Shown here: positions 1 through 12,085 of the stretch, piece after piece
Layout: every line of letters begins with the position of its first letter
How positions within the stretch are numbered: the stretch's first letter is position 1
Assembly (NCBI GenBank): GCA_030077755.1
Contig: JAQJZZ010000008.1
Coordinates: forward strand, 1,984,001-2,048,000
Direction: 5' to 3'
Length of the DNA: 64,000 nt
DNA from: Filosporella fistucella
Taxonomy: Eukaryota > Ascomycota > Leotiomycetes > Helotiales
Notes under the pieces: model-generated
The model's input: the letters and a program-made list of their open reading frames with translations, nothing else
Database searches by the model: none
What the model was told of the DNA's origin: nothing
Made by a program: the position numbers and the translations under genes

Positions 1-1297
1 CCGCTGAGCGCATATAAAGGAAGCCTTATTACGATGGTCTAAACTCCCATATCTGACCATACTGTCCATATTCAATACTCTGTCGGCATCTTGGAGCGAG
101 CCACTGAATGTACACTCCCGCTTTTCTCTTGGGAAGGGATTCTCCTGATCCGGCAGCAAACAGCCGACCGAAATCTCAAGCTCTACACCGAAAGTCACCG
201 GCTTAAGCATGTCCAGATGCTCTGCAGGTTGCGGAGGACTTCTTTTGGATTAACTGCGGCTGATTCTTCTGTTGGAATTTCGGACCCCTGAAATGTGCGT
301 TTAACTCCAACGGCACACCGCCATAGAGCAGAACGAGGGCTTGGGTATAAACGGGATGGAGAGCCACCTCCGCGACACTGTAGTATGAAATTTAGAAGCA
401 AATGTTTCGACATTCGCAGTCAAACAATGGTCTATATAGCATCACTATGATTCCACAATCTATTGTTTGGCGAACAAAGACAGCCTTTATATTCCGCACT
501 ATGTTTTTTCAGAGAACAATGCGGCAAGAAGCCAATGCCACATGGTATTTTGAGTTTGTGGCCATGATTCATTTACCAGGCAAAGGACATTGTTCCAGAC
601 AACGAGCAGCAAAAGCTACCGTGTCGCACAACGAAATCCAATTTCACGCGCGTCAAAAAATAAACAAGTACCGGAGCCAAGTTCAGAACTCAATCTCCAT
701 TACTAGCTGTGATTGACTGCTGAGCTCATTGACAAGATCTGAGACGAGAGACACTAGAATCTCGGCAGCTAATAACTTGTTCCAAAGTCTAGAATGAAAC
801 TGAAATAGATATTGTAGACACCGAACCACACTTGAGGTAGACACCAGGAAGCTCTTGAATGGAATCCGCATTTGACCTTTGACGATTTTGCATTATTTTC
901 AACATCATTGCTCTCACCCACCAAAATTGGCACATAAGATTCGCCCGTGATTTTGCAATATGCTTCTATTGTATTTTCCTAGTGTGGGCTCCCATCGTAC
1001 CAATGCGAAACACAACATTCCATTCTCTCCCACTATTATCAAATCATCAATCGTCCCCTCGTCATTACTGCCACCTCTCTGGTAGCTCGGTACCGGTATG
1101 CATAGAAGTTGAAAACAAAAGTGCCACTATGCTAGAAACGTGAATGCACGAGCCATAACACCGATGCTAAAAAGAAACGCGCTGAAACACAAATACAATA
1201 TGCACAGATCTACAAGTCTGCATATAAGAAGTGTATGCTCCCAAGGGAGACACAGTCCTGGATAATTCGCCCTCGCTGATCGAAGAAGCCAGGGCGC
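1..1297. other. Gene-free left edge
   Basis: I see no convincing gene here. The open frames on both strands (up to about 100 codons, for example 402-716) have no recognisable composition or motif and no plausible splice partners. The right part is the 3' flank of the DUF7707 gene on the minus strand. Confidence 0.5.
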
Positions 1298-1983
1298 TTA
1301 AAGCATCATGCCAAAAGCAGCGGCAGCACCTGCGACAAGTGCACCAGTTCCATATCTCTGTGCAATAGCCAAGGTAGCAGCGGCAGCCTTTGAAGATGAA
1401 GTAGAGGCACCTGTTCCTGAGGAAGCCGGGGCGGCGGTTCCGGTTGCAGTGTTGCTAGCAGAAGAAGTGGTGGTTACAGCGGCAGTGAAGTTGGCAGGAT
1501 CAATTTGTCCGCAGTTTGCCTTCTCGTTCCGGTTGCAGACAGCTTGAGCAGCAGCATCGTTTTCTCCAGCCTTGATACAGTTTGTGAAGATTTGCTCGCA
1601 GATGAAATATGGCATGGTGTTCTTGTAGAAAGCAAGACCCGGGGCAGAGTTGTTAGCAGAGCAGGTGCAAGTATAGTTGAGAGTATTCTAGAAGCGGGGT
1701 TAGTGGCCAATGTGTGATTGCACAGCTTGGTAGGAAACTATGCATACCTCGTCGCAAGTGTTCGTCGTGCTTTCACCACTGCAGAGGGTTCCGCAAGTGT
1801 TGATCTCAGCTTGACACCATTGAGCTTCCCAAAGTCAGTAGAATTCCCTCGAATTACAATATGCTATAACTCACATCTCAAGGTCAAGGCGACAGAGTTA
1901 GGATCAATGGTAGAGTTGGCATTAGTGACAGCGGAAACCAGGCCAGTGAGAATCGCAACAACAACAGTAGATTGGACGAGCAT
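1298..1983 (-). CDS. DUF7707-type GPI-anchored secreted protein
   Basis: Three exons, 1983-1875, 1824-1748 and 1687-1298, join in phase to a 191-aa protein. The start is the ATG that opens a signal peptide (MLVQSTVVVAILTGLVSA); an in-frame ATG further upstream would bury it. The mature part carries the cysteine pattern of fungal DUF7707 proteins: SQWCQAEINTC, then CDENTLNYTCTC, then PYFICEQIFTNC and AVCNRNEKANCG. A Ser/Thr/Ala-rich linker follows (about residues 120-165), then a hydrophobic tail ending AAAFGMML, as expected for a GPI-attachment signal. It is therefore probably tethered at the plasma membrane or cell wall. No enzymatic role is known for the family. Both introns are 50-60 bp with canonical GT...AG ends, and removing them restores the family motif across each junction, which supports the model. 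Confidence 0.88.
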
Positions 1984-3605
1984 CTTGATAGATTTCGGAT
2001 TAAAGGTGCGAGTTGACCGGCGACTCAATTGACGATAGTAGAGGAGTGAGGATGTTGGAGAATCGAATTGAAAGCTGGGGGAGGCGAAGTTTTGTGTTTG
2101 CGGATGGAGAAGAAAGCTTGGAAAAGATCGTGGGTGAGGACGTGGACGCGGACCAAGAGAAGTCACAAGTGGCTGTCGACAAGGTAAATAAAACGCAGGG
2201 CAGGGAGCACCAGCGAAGTGATGCTAGAGCGAAAAGGGAAAGGCGGGTTTGATAAGTAGCCGAGAAAGGCACCACGATTCCGCTGGGCTCGCTGGGCTTT
2301 GGACAACACCTAACGAATTGCACCACCAAATGTCCCGCATATGCATGGCAAGCTGGCCCAGCTCCAACATACCAACCTCCCTCGTATTCAACACAACTCT
2401 TACACTTCTCGGCAGAATACCCAAGATACAACTCCAATTCTCACGATGCTGCCCCAGATGTTTCTCGAAGCAAATCTGACGCACCGATGAAATTCTTGTT
2501 TCTCCTTTATTTGAAGCGGGTAAAATCTCACGGAGCAAAATTAATATCCAAGACCCCTGCGCGAGAGGAAATTGCTCCATCTCAGTCACACCAGTTTTTG
2601 CGAGTTTGAGGTCTGAGCCGAACGCTGTTGAAAGAAGAGACAGAGGAGGACGCCGATGCACTTGTCTGCGCCCACCAACGGGAGATGTGCCTGCTGAGTG
2701 CAGCATCTGACGCCACGCCTAAAATCGCATGGTCTGATATCGACTTCTTTTTAGCTGTGGCAATATGCAGTCTAGCAGACTCTAGAATTTAGATCACGGC
2801 GACGAAGACAGAGACGACGACGACGATACCTAGGATATCTAGGATACCTATTCAACAACAATCCAACCACCCCACAATCTACGATAGTTCGATGAATGTT
2901 CTTGGGGCTGTCGCGCATGACGCATTTGATGTATCATAGGCCAATTCCAGGTCCTTTGGGTCATTGTTGCCGCGATGCCGAGACTTTGGAGAAAAAGGAT
3001 TCTTGACCCTTTGTTTCTTGAGATACGCCTCACCCGCAAAGTTGACTTTATCCAAGAGACCGCACGCTTCTAGGTGCAAGACTTGAAACTTTCACAGTTT
3101 CTAGCATTTGTTTGCATGCTCTCATGACATGATGTTGATGATCTTCGCAGATGTTTTCAAAACATTTCCAAGGCTTGAGGAATTGATAGCGAAGTGGATA
3201 TCAAACAGGACCCGGACATGAATTGACAAATGAGGCAAAGCGCCATCAAGGAAATTTCTTGGTCTGGGGTCTTATCAGAACATCACATGATAGCACTAAC
3301 GCAGAGCACCATCCTTGTATGGCTAGCTGTCTCCACTCGAAAGCCAAGCTTTTCTTCCGTTCTCAGATCCGGACGTTGGTCGACGGTTCGGACTCCGCTT
3401 CTCACGGCTCGTTGATTCCAGATACCCACAAAATCGAGCCAACAATGGGGGTTTTCCAGTCGATCAATGACAAATGGCTAAGGTGATGCTATTCTCATGT
3501 TTTCCATTCTCTTCGTCTTGGCTTAGCCATGTCTTGTCAATATTGTGCACCTCCAACCCCCCCCTTTCTAGACCATCTCCATATCAAGTCTGATTGATTT
3601 CGGAC
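1984..3605. other. Intergenic region, divergent promoters
   Basis: This lies between the minus-strand DUF7707 gene and the plus-strand MFS gene, so it should hold both promoters. Long open frames at 2000-2706 overlap on both strands and look like chance frames. A short imperfect GAC/GACGA run sits near 2800-2830, followed by a repetitive CCTAGGATAT stretch. I see no RNA gene. Confidence 0.45.
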
Positions 3606-5445
3606 ATGTCTTCGGACAATGTGGCCGATGCCGGCTCGAGAGCTGTGGCAAGTGAAAAGCCTGAGAAGAAGGGTCAAGTCGGTCAAGAGGCAAATGACTC
3701 TATTTCTACCATCAGTAGTGGAGAATCGAAGAGATTTGCGAGATTGAGAGAGAACAAGTTTGCGAGAAGCTGTTGGCAGTGCATCACGTGGACTCCCAAG
3801 AGATGCAGATGGGATCTCGAGTCGCCTCCCAATTTTAGCATGGGACTGAATTTGTTGTTTGGATTTGTGAGTCCTTCATTTTGTCGTATATCGTTTGATT
3901 GAGACTGCAAGCACTTGTATCCATTAGAAGCTAAGATTGAATTCGAGCTTGTCCGGACTCTTTTTGCTTACCACTCTGGCAATGTTTCTCGTCCGGCCAG
4001 GTATACATCGGACAAGCAGCTTACAACACCTAGGCAGGAACATTTACTGTTGCAAACCTTTACTACAATCATCCTATATTGAACATTCTCGCCGAGGAGT
4101 TCAATGTTAGCAATGAACAGGCTGCTCAAATACCAACAGTCATGCAAGCTGGTTACGCAGCTGGACTCCTTTTCTTATGTCCACTTGGGGACATATTTCG
4201 ACGCAGAGCATACGTTTTGATTCTAGTGTTTTTTACTGCGACATTTGTAGGCATTTCGTCTGTCATCCGATGCCCACGACTAACATATTGCAGTGGGTCG
4301 GATTATGTATAACAAATTCTTTTCCTGTGTTCTTAGCTATCTCGTTCATCACCGCTGTCACAACAGTAACGCCACAGCTCATGCTTCCACTGGTGGGAGA
4401 TCTCGCTCCTGCTCATAAACGAGCAATGTCCCTATCAATTGTCGTCTCTGGCTTATTGCTTGGCATGCTGATAGCTCGTCTCCTCTCCGGAATACTCACC
4501 CAGTATACCAGCTGGCGGAGCATATATTGGTTCTCATTCGGAGTCCAATATCTGATCTTTACCCTACTTTTCCTCTTCATGCCTGACTACCCATCCACTA
4601 ATCCAGGCGGCCTCAATTATTTCAAGATGCTCTTCTCTATTCTCAGGATGGTCTTCAAACATCCGGTCCTCGTACAAGCCTGCCTAGTCGGTTTCCTGAC
4701 TTCTTCCATCTTCACATCCTACTGGACAACCCTTACATTCCTCCTCTCTTCTCCTCCATATTCCTATAACTCCACAACTATTGGTCTATTTGCACTCATC
4801 GGCATAGGTGCGATGGTCTTCGGTCCCTTCTATTCAAAGGCAATCATCGACCGCTTCGTTCCCCTCTTTAGTGTCATCTTGGGCTTAACGTATTGCCTGA
4901 CAGGCGTCATAATCGGCACCTACACCGGCCGCTTCACAGTCGCAGGGCCCATCATCCAAGCCTTCGCCATCGACCTCGGAATCCAGACTTCTCAAATTGC
5001 CAATCGCTCAGCTATTTATGCTATTGAACCCAAAGCTAGAAACAGAGTCAACACTGCCTACATGGTCTCTGTGTTCTGTGGTCAGCTCATGGGTACAGCG
5101 GTAGGAAATAAGCTTTACGCGAGGGGAGGATGGACAGCGAGTGGGAGCGCGAGTGTGGGGTTTGTTGGTTTGGCGTTATTGCTCTGTTTTGCGAGAGGAC
5201 CTTGGAATAAGGGGTGGATCGGCTGGAAGGGTGGTTGGAATGTGAGAAGGAGAGATTTAGGACCGAAAAGTGAGCCAGCTGTTGAGCAGGCTCTGGATGA
5301 GGTTGCTGCGGAAGTGACAGTGGAGGAAAATATTGGGTATAGACATGATGCGAAGACTACTGTTGAGAATGATGAAAAAATTGTCAAATATAGGGAAAGT
5401 CGGAGGGAGGGTAATGAAGCAGAAGAGATTAAAGAGGGTTGTTGA
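3606..5445 (+). CDS. MFS transporter (DHA1-like)
   Basis: Three exons, 3606-3866, 4034-4246 and 4294-5445, all join in phase 0 and give 541 aa. The N-terminus is a hydrophilic Ser-rich cytosolic segment. It is followed by about twelve hydrophobic helices starting at LLFGFAGTFTVANLYYNHP and covering TVMQAGYAAGLLFLCPLGD. GDIFRRRAYVL matches the MFS motif A loop between helices 2 and 3 (GxxxDRxGRR type). The middle section (FITAVTTVTPQLMLPLVGD) and a Glu/Lys-rich C-terminal tail are typical of fungal DHA1 proton antiporters related to bacterial YnfM-type exporters. The substrate cannot be read from sequence. Intron 1 (167 bp) is long for this window; its removal joins LLFGF to AGTFT as the family requires. 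It stands alone rather than in a metabolite cluster. Confidence 0.88.
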
Positions 5446-6192
5446 GTAAATACATCATACATTTGTACACAAACAGCCATCTAGTCATTATACCCAGATT
5501 GATAGCAATTTTCAAATTCAGATATACAAGCAATATGAAAGTAACAGGTCGCGTCCATCTCGGGCCACCTCGATAGATTCTCGATCTTGACAGTATTAGC
5601 ACAAGCGAGTGCAGGTCAGATATCAATGCGAGGATTCACTAAAAGGAGCGTGCGAACAGTTTTCTTTCAGCGTTCTGAAACTTTCTTTCGAGGCGTCTCA
5701 CAACTTCTCAACTCCAACTAAATAGGCCTTCAATACTCTGTCAGTGTTCAAGCTAATAAGTACATAACCTTAAGTGTACGCTTGTCCCCTTCCCCCTTCC
5801 ACACAATCTAAGCGAGCAAAACTCTCGAGCCCACACAATATCAACGAGGAGATTCGAGACACCTTCACACTTCGGTTCACCGGTCGTAGAACCAGGTTGG
5901 CTCGTTCATCCCAATCTGCCGGGGTCAAGCGTGGGAACCAGATTCTATGACTGGCCAATTGGGAGCTTTGGCACAGTTAGATTCTCCCAGTTGAAGTGGT
6001 GTCAAATTATATAATATCACGCTATTCGAGGAAGTAGTAGGCCAGACAAGAGTTCATATGCTTTTCATTTCATTACATGTTTCATATTTAGCTACAGGGT
6101 ATCATTACTCCATCATATTGCCAATACTTCATCCTTCTCCCTCCCCCCCTCCCCTTCATGTCCTTCAAACACCAAAACTCCATTTCTCCACC
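5446..6192. other. Convergent intergenic region
   Basis: This is the shared 3' flank of the MFS gene (+) and the Kelch gene (-). I see no coding frame or repeat that I can support. Confidence 0.5.
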
Positions 6193-8983
6193 TTAATCTG
6201 AATTGACAACCCTCAGCGTCCTCCTCGGATTTAGTATAACATTAAAGAAACTCGGTTCCTGGTTCCCAAGTAGATCTTCCATGGAACTGTGCCCAGTGCC
6301 AGGTCTCTGCCAACTACTGGATCTGGAATGTCCTCCAGCGGGTTGACTAGTATTCGTCATTGGAGCACCAGCACCAAGGTACTCTGTCCCCTCTTCGCCT
6401 TCGCTAAATCGCCCATATCCATATCCTCCTCTCCCTTCACTTCCGCTTCCACCTAGACTCATTCTCGTTCCACTTCCACTACCACTTCCACTGCCTGCGA
6501 TCTCGGTGCCAAATGGTCCTAGGACAACTCCAGGAGCTGTATGTACTTTCTCCATCATCCTACCACTTCCTTCCCCAGAACCAGAAGGATTACCGCTCGC
6601 AGACTCGGTGGCCCACGCATCGGGACTGTTGTTAAAAGCTGTTCGTTGAGCCATGGCTACGTGGTCCCTGTAGAGCCCTACTTGGCGTCTGTATAGCCAT
6701 GTACAGAACGCCAGGTACGCAGCTAAGACAGCTAAGAGGCCAGCAATGACGCCTGCAGTGATGGCGCCTACGTTAGTTGATTTCTTAGCCTCGGTGTTAT
6801 TGTTGCTGTTCGTGGAGGTAGGGACAGCTGTTTGGGTGACGACGGATCCGGATTGTGTGATGGTGAACTGGGGAGGACGACCTGTTGCTATCGGGCCAGC
6901 GCTCGCTGAGCCGGCAGCGGGAGTTGTTGCTGTGGCGCCGCCCATGGAGTTACCGCCTATGACGGATTGTACGATGTCCGGAACGAGATATCCTAGGGAA
7001 CCCTGGATAATGGCCGAGTCTTGATCATTATATGTTCCTTTTGATCCCGAGCCAGAACCAGAACCGGAGCCTGAGTCTGATCCAGGAGCTTTGAGGGCCA
7101 CGAAGGAGGTTTGCCATTTTAGGGATGACGCGTTGAAGATGTATATGCCGGGAGAATCGCAAGATATGTCTTTGCCTACGTAGCCGCCTATGACAACCAA
7201 TTGACCGTCCCACATTGTGCAGCTATGGCCTGCACGAGCAGGTGGTTGAGATTGACCTGATACATCTACTTGTATCCATGTAAACGAAGGAATAGTGAGG
7301 ATCCACATGTCCGAGTATTGGACTTGAGAGCCGTAAGGAATGAGGTTTTGGCCACCATAGAGGTAGATGTTGAAGCTGCTTCCGTCTGGTGCAGCTGCGA
7401 CAGCTGCGCATGGATTGACCCTGATTGGCGGTGATGGACCAGAAGTTGATTGCTTGTACCATGTACTATTGGCGATATCGTACACATCGATGATATTCAT
7501 CTCAGTCTATAGTAGTTAGTGATATGAACCACGCCGAAATGGACATCACTTACGAAAGTTTGGTTCGTCCCACCCGCTAGGCCCAGAATTATACCCTCTG
7601 CTCCCCATCCTGGAATGTATACCAGAACACCATCAGCTCTCTCTGTGAAGCCACTCGTATCTTGCAAACCTCCCTCAGTAATGTTTCTATACACCCCACC
7701 ATTAGGAGCGGCCTGAGTTGTCCCGAGTGAGAAAACTCCAGTATTAGCATAACCCGGATGTGTAAATTCCAATAAACTCCTCAAATATACCCTAGCAGTT
7801 TGTATAGACCATCCGGCAGTCGTATATAAATCCAGATGGCCTCCAAAATACCAACTCTTTCCCAATTCAGGCACACTTAATCCAGCTCCTTCAGCAGAGC
7901 GTTGAACAGGTTTGTTCCCTCCATCTGAGCCATTTCCTGCTGATGTTTGTGGTGAGGCCCATTCTGTCCATTTGGAGCCTTTGATATCGTACTCCCAGGT
8001 CGAGACAGGGAGAGGTGATGTAGCTGGAGTGTCTGAAAATAGACCACCGTAAAGATAAAGAGAGGTGTAAGTATGCCATAACGCTCCCATGGCAACTGCT
8101 GGCGGACCAGAAGGTTGTGGCAGACCAGTAAGTGAGGGTGTAGTGTTATTCCATGTTTTCGTCAGATCTAATGTGAGAAAATTGTTGTCTGAAGGTTAGC
8201 AGTTTTCTTTTCGTCCGATAATAAAATCTTACTCCAGGTATCGGATGTCTGCCCGCTCGATTTCTTAGCCTGGCCTCCGTATATATAGACTGTGCCATTC
8301 ACGTTCGCGACTACGTCCATTAGCCATACTCTGATTCACCACTGGTTGCACATACTCTGGTGGGCCCATCTTGTGCACACATCTGTAGGACTATTTGCCC
8401 TCCCCTCAATTGTACTCGCGTTATCGACCAATTCTGCCTCCCTTATTACCCCCGCATCAGCACCGCTGATATTGACCTTCCCGTTCGCATCACTGCCTCC
8501 ATACCGAAAGCCAGGAACCACTACTGCGATCAAAAACGCAATAAGCGCAACCCTCGGTATGCTGGAGAAGGATCCAGGTGGCGCAGTCGCAGAAGTTTTG
8601 ATATTGGGTCTGGCCTTTGCAAGTTTCGAGTACCAATTCCCTCCCCTCTGCTCCCTCTTTCCCCTCTGTCCGACCTCTCTCTCTTCACCGTCGAGCTCAT
8701 CCGACTTCCTTTCTCCAAGCACAACCTCCCATTCCTTCTCATCAGCATCCAAATGCACGCTCGTATTCAGATCGTCCAGCCCCTCTTCTCTAAATACGCT
8801 TCTGCGGAGCGTTTTCTTCGATTTCCCCTCCTTTTCACTTTTCTGCGAAGTAGCGACAGATGGCCGCCTTTCACATTCTCGCAGCCTGTCTGTTGTTTTC
8901 TGCGAGCTGAAGCTAGGTCGCTGTACTTCGTGTGTAGGGCGTAATGGTCGACCGCGTGCAGGCTCGTGCTCGAAAGTTGGCAT
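6193..8983 (-). CDS. Kelch-repeat protein with two membrane segments
   Basis: Four exons, 8983-8356, 8310-8233, 8188-7554 and 7506-6193, join in phase to 884 aa. Residues 1-140 are charged and look disordered. A hydrophobic segment lies at about 144-160 (VALIAFLIAVVVPGF) and a second at about 693-715 (VGAITAGVIAGLLAVLAAYL). Between them are beta-propeller repeats with Kelch signatures: VYIYGGQ, SLYLYGG, NIYLYGGQ and LVVIGGYVG, with spaced aromatics such as STWYK and FTWIQV. A Gly-Ser run follows the last repeat, and another Ser/Gly-rich segment follows the second helix. The layout suggests a propeller in the lumen or outside the cell with both ends cytosolic (inference). No ligand can be named. 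I chose the start MPTFEHEP; an in-frame ATG 55 codons upstream would add a hydrophobic segment and is less likely. Confidence 0.82.
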
Positions 8984-9929
8984 TGCGATGATAGCCTCGT
9001 GGCAATCAGTGTACTTGGGGGCAATGAACGATAACCATATATGATAGAAATAGATAGATGAATAAATGATACAATGATTGATGCAAGCGCAAATCTGCAG
9101 CGGAATACGAAGTGCTGAATCCAAAGAATAGGTAAAGTCGCCTCTCACCTGACGAGCAGCTCAGCTCCTAGAAATATGTTCCATCGCGAGCCAGACGTTG
9201 GAGGGATGGCAAGCTGCAGCACCCCAACGATGACGTCCAGCCATTCATCTTGATTCTGCACTGTGCTGTTCCAATGGGAATGGCGTGTTTTACATTTCTG
9301 CCGCCACGGAGACGGAGACTTTCTAAATCAGGCACGAGTCTGGGGGTGACAAAGTGGAGGAGGGGGGATTTGATTCGATACCCGACTTTGGGTTGGGACA
9401 GGGGGAAGAAAGCAGGCTTTTGCTTGCCGAGCGGAGTGACATTGAGATGGATCGTAGATGGACTTTTGCCTTGATTGTTGGGCCGAACGGGATATCTATT
9501 CCTGAATCGAGAAGATCATATTTGGTGGTTAAAGTTCGTCTTGAGCAGTTGTGTCTTTATTTTATAGGTTGGCCCTTCTGCAGGGCGGCACAAGCAGCGA
9601 TTGACGAGGTTGGCAGCAAGTTCCAAGGATTATTAAAATATCGAACTAACTCTACACAAGGACTCGGGATTCACAAGGACCGATTCAAACAGCAGCATAA
9701 AGCAATTCTCACATCACCAATCACTCAGTGCCGTCAGACTTTCATCATCGATTCAATTGAATTTAAACTAATCATCATAATTATCTTTTCCATTCCAGTC
9801 CCATCCCATCCAAAGCAAGCATCGCAATCTCAGAAAGAAACATCCATTCCGTTGATGCCTACGCCATCAAAAGAAACACCCAGCGCGAAAACTGGTCATA
9901 CAAGTTCAATCCTCCCCTTTTTGCATCAT
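8984..9929. other. Intergenic region, no gene seen
   Basis: This is the promoter side of the Kelch gene and the 3' flank of the Ish1 gene. An open frame on the plus strand (9354-10079) runs into the 3' end of the Ish1 gene and has no support. Confidence 0.45.
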
Positions 9930-12085
9930 CTACAACTCCTCCTTAATCTTATCGCCAGCCTTTTGAGCCGCTTCACCTGCACGATGGCTAGCATAAGTTG
10001 CTCCCTCCTTCACTGCATCAGCTGCCTTCTCAGCGTTATATTCGGCAGACTTGCGACCAGCACTAGCTCCGGTGCTTAATTGATCCATGATCCATTGAGC
10101 GCCGTTAGAGAGCTTGGCCCAGAGAGTACCTTGAGGAGTAGTGGTTCCATATTGGAAGTAGTTCCTTTGATTGCGTGCCCAAGCGATAAGTTGGTTCTTA
10201 GTTGAGCCTTGAGGAACATCGAATCCATAGGAATCGAGGTAGTTCTTCAGCTCAGACTCAGACCAGGTATCAAAGATGGAATCCTTGGCGAGATCGGTAG
10301 ATTTGGCAAGATATGAAGTGACAGATGCGTAGCCAACTCCTCCAGTCTTAGAGGCCTCGGCATATGCATCTTGGGCGGCAGAGAGAAGTTGCTCACGAGT
10401 GGCACCGGCTTGCTTGCTTGCCTTTTGGGCGGCTTTGTTGCTAGAAGCAGCCAAGTACTTCTTCAAGTTTTCAGCGGTCCAGGTGTCGAAAGTCCATGCA
10501 GACCATCCAGTAGCAGCTTTGTGTCTATTCAATCGAACAGAAGCGAGAAGCTCATCCTTCTTGCCAGACTGTGGGACAGGAATGCCACGGGAGTCGAGGT
10601 AAGCCTTGAGGCGAGACTGAATTTTGTTAGTGTTGTTCAATGTTCTATCTGGAGGTAGTCCTACCTCGCTCCAAGTTCCGATCGCGCTGTTGAAAGCATC
10701 TTCAGCCTTCAATGAGGCATCATCAGTAGCTTTTGCATACTGATTTCCTGCCTTGGAAGTAGCAGCGCCATAAGCTGAAGCACCAGAAGCGCTAGCTTTG
10801 CTTGCAGCACTCTTTGCAGAGTACGAAACATTGTCTCCAGTAAGCTGAGCACGGTGCTTGCGGGCAATAGCCAGAAGCTCGTTTCTCTTGCTACCTTGGG
10901 GAATTCTAATACCATTCTTGTCTGCCCACTCCTTGATTTCTACCAAAAGTTAGGGTTATATTTTAGAAGTGGGTAATGAGACTCACGAGAATCAGACCAA
11001 GATTCGAGAAGCTTGTCACTCAAAGTCTGAGTAGCATCTGCAGCAGATTTGGAAACGGATGCTTGCATTTCGGCCATCCTCAAGCTAGCAGTACGGGCAT
11101 TGCGGCGAACACTAGCAATCAAACTATCACGAGTAGTTGGTTGAGGAGCTGGGATTCCGTGAGAGTCGAGAAATTCCTTCAAGTCTGTGACAAATTAGTA
11201 ATGTATAAGAATTTGGAGGATAATAATACCAGACTCAGACCAGGTTGAGTACAACCAATTTCCAGGATAGGCGGCGGTCTCACCAGCCTTTGTGGCAATG
11301 GTCTCATAGCTTGATCGGAGCTTCGAGATAAGTGTATCTCTTTTCCGTGGTTGTGGAACAGGGATATCATGCTTGTCAGCGAAGGCCTTGAGTTGAGAGT
11401 CTAGTTCACATTAGTTTTGGCTCAGTCTCCCGACTTGGGTGAAAATTACCAGACCAGCTATGAAGTGTTAGCGGAATTAATTTCAATCATGGAGAAAAAC
11501 GTACCTATCAAAGATCCATTCCTTGACACTGCTCCATGCTTCCTCCGCCTTGTCTTCAGTCTCGTACCAGGCATTCTTCACCTGGGAGAGAAGACCGTCC
11601 TTGTTTGCATTGGCAGAATCCTTAACCTCTACACCCTTCTGTTGCAGATATGAGTTGAGCTGAGTTGTATCCCAGTCGTTGTATGGGGAAGCGATCTTGG
11701 ATTGCCAGTTATCCTTGACAAGGTTCTCGAGATCCTTCCGATCAGCTGGAGTAGGGTAAGGGACATTGTGATCAGAAAGCCATCTTTCAAGCTCGGTTTC
11801 GTGCCACTTGTTGTAGACTTCACATGTTAGCCTAGGTCCAGTTGTATATGCGCCACAAGGCCTATATGACGTATGAACACCAGTCTCAGAATGTCAACCA
11901 GCGGAGGTTGGAGCCTCAGAAGAATAGATCGAGCTCCAAGAAGCTCTGAGACAGAGATTATGGGAAATGGCGAAGATATAAGCGCAAGGAAATAACTTCA
12001 ACATACCAGATTTGCCAAACCAACTACTAGCTACGGTAGCTTCAGCAGCCAAACCCAGCACCAAGAGCTGAGAAAAGAGCTTCAT
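9930..12085 (-). CDS. Ish1/Msc1-type stress-response protein
   Basis: Seven exons: 12085-12007, 11817-11505, an 8-nt microexon 11457-11450, 11400-11230, 11184-10987, 10939-10665 and 10616-9930. All phases fit and give 576 aa. A signal peptide (MKLFSQLLVLGLAAEATVA) leads into about seven or eight Ish1 repeats. Each has a W-[ST]-x core followed by a helix and a GIPVPQP-like turn: SWSDSQLKAFADKHDIPVPQ, TWSESDLKEFLDSHGI, SWSDSQIKEWADKNGI and TWSESELKNYLDSYGF. The C-terminus is an Ala/Lys-rich amphipathic region. In fission yeast Ish1 is a stress-induced nuclear-envelope protein; Msc1 is the budding yeast relative. Entry to the ER/nuclear-envelope system is therefore expected. Two splice features are notable: the microexon supplies the W-S of repeat 3, and a 48-nt intron of length divisible by three (10664-10617) would read through without a stop. 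Confidence 0.88.

Noticed and set aside
402..716. 104-codon plus frame
   Set aside because: No signal, no domain and no conserved-looking core.
2224..2706. 160-codon minus frame overlapping other frames on both strands
   Set aside because: Several overlapping frames of similar length occur here, and none shows a family motif.
8292..9044. 250-codon open frame on the plus strand
   Set aside because: It lies antisense to exon 1 of the Kelch gene, whose spliced frame carries clear Kelch motifs. The frame has no recognisable domain.
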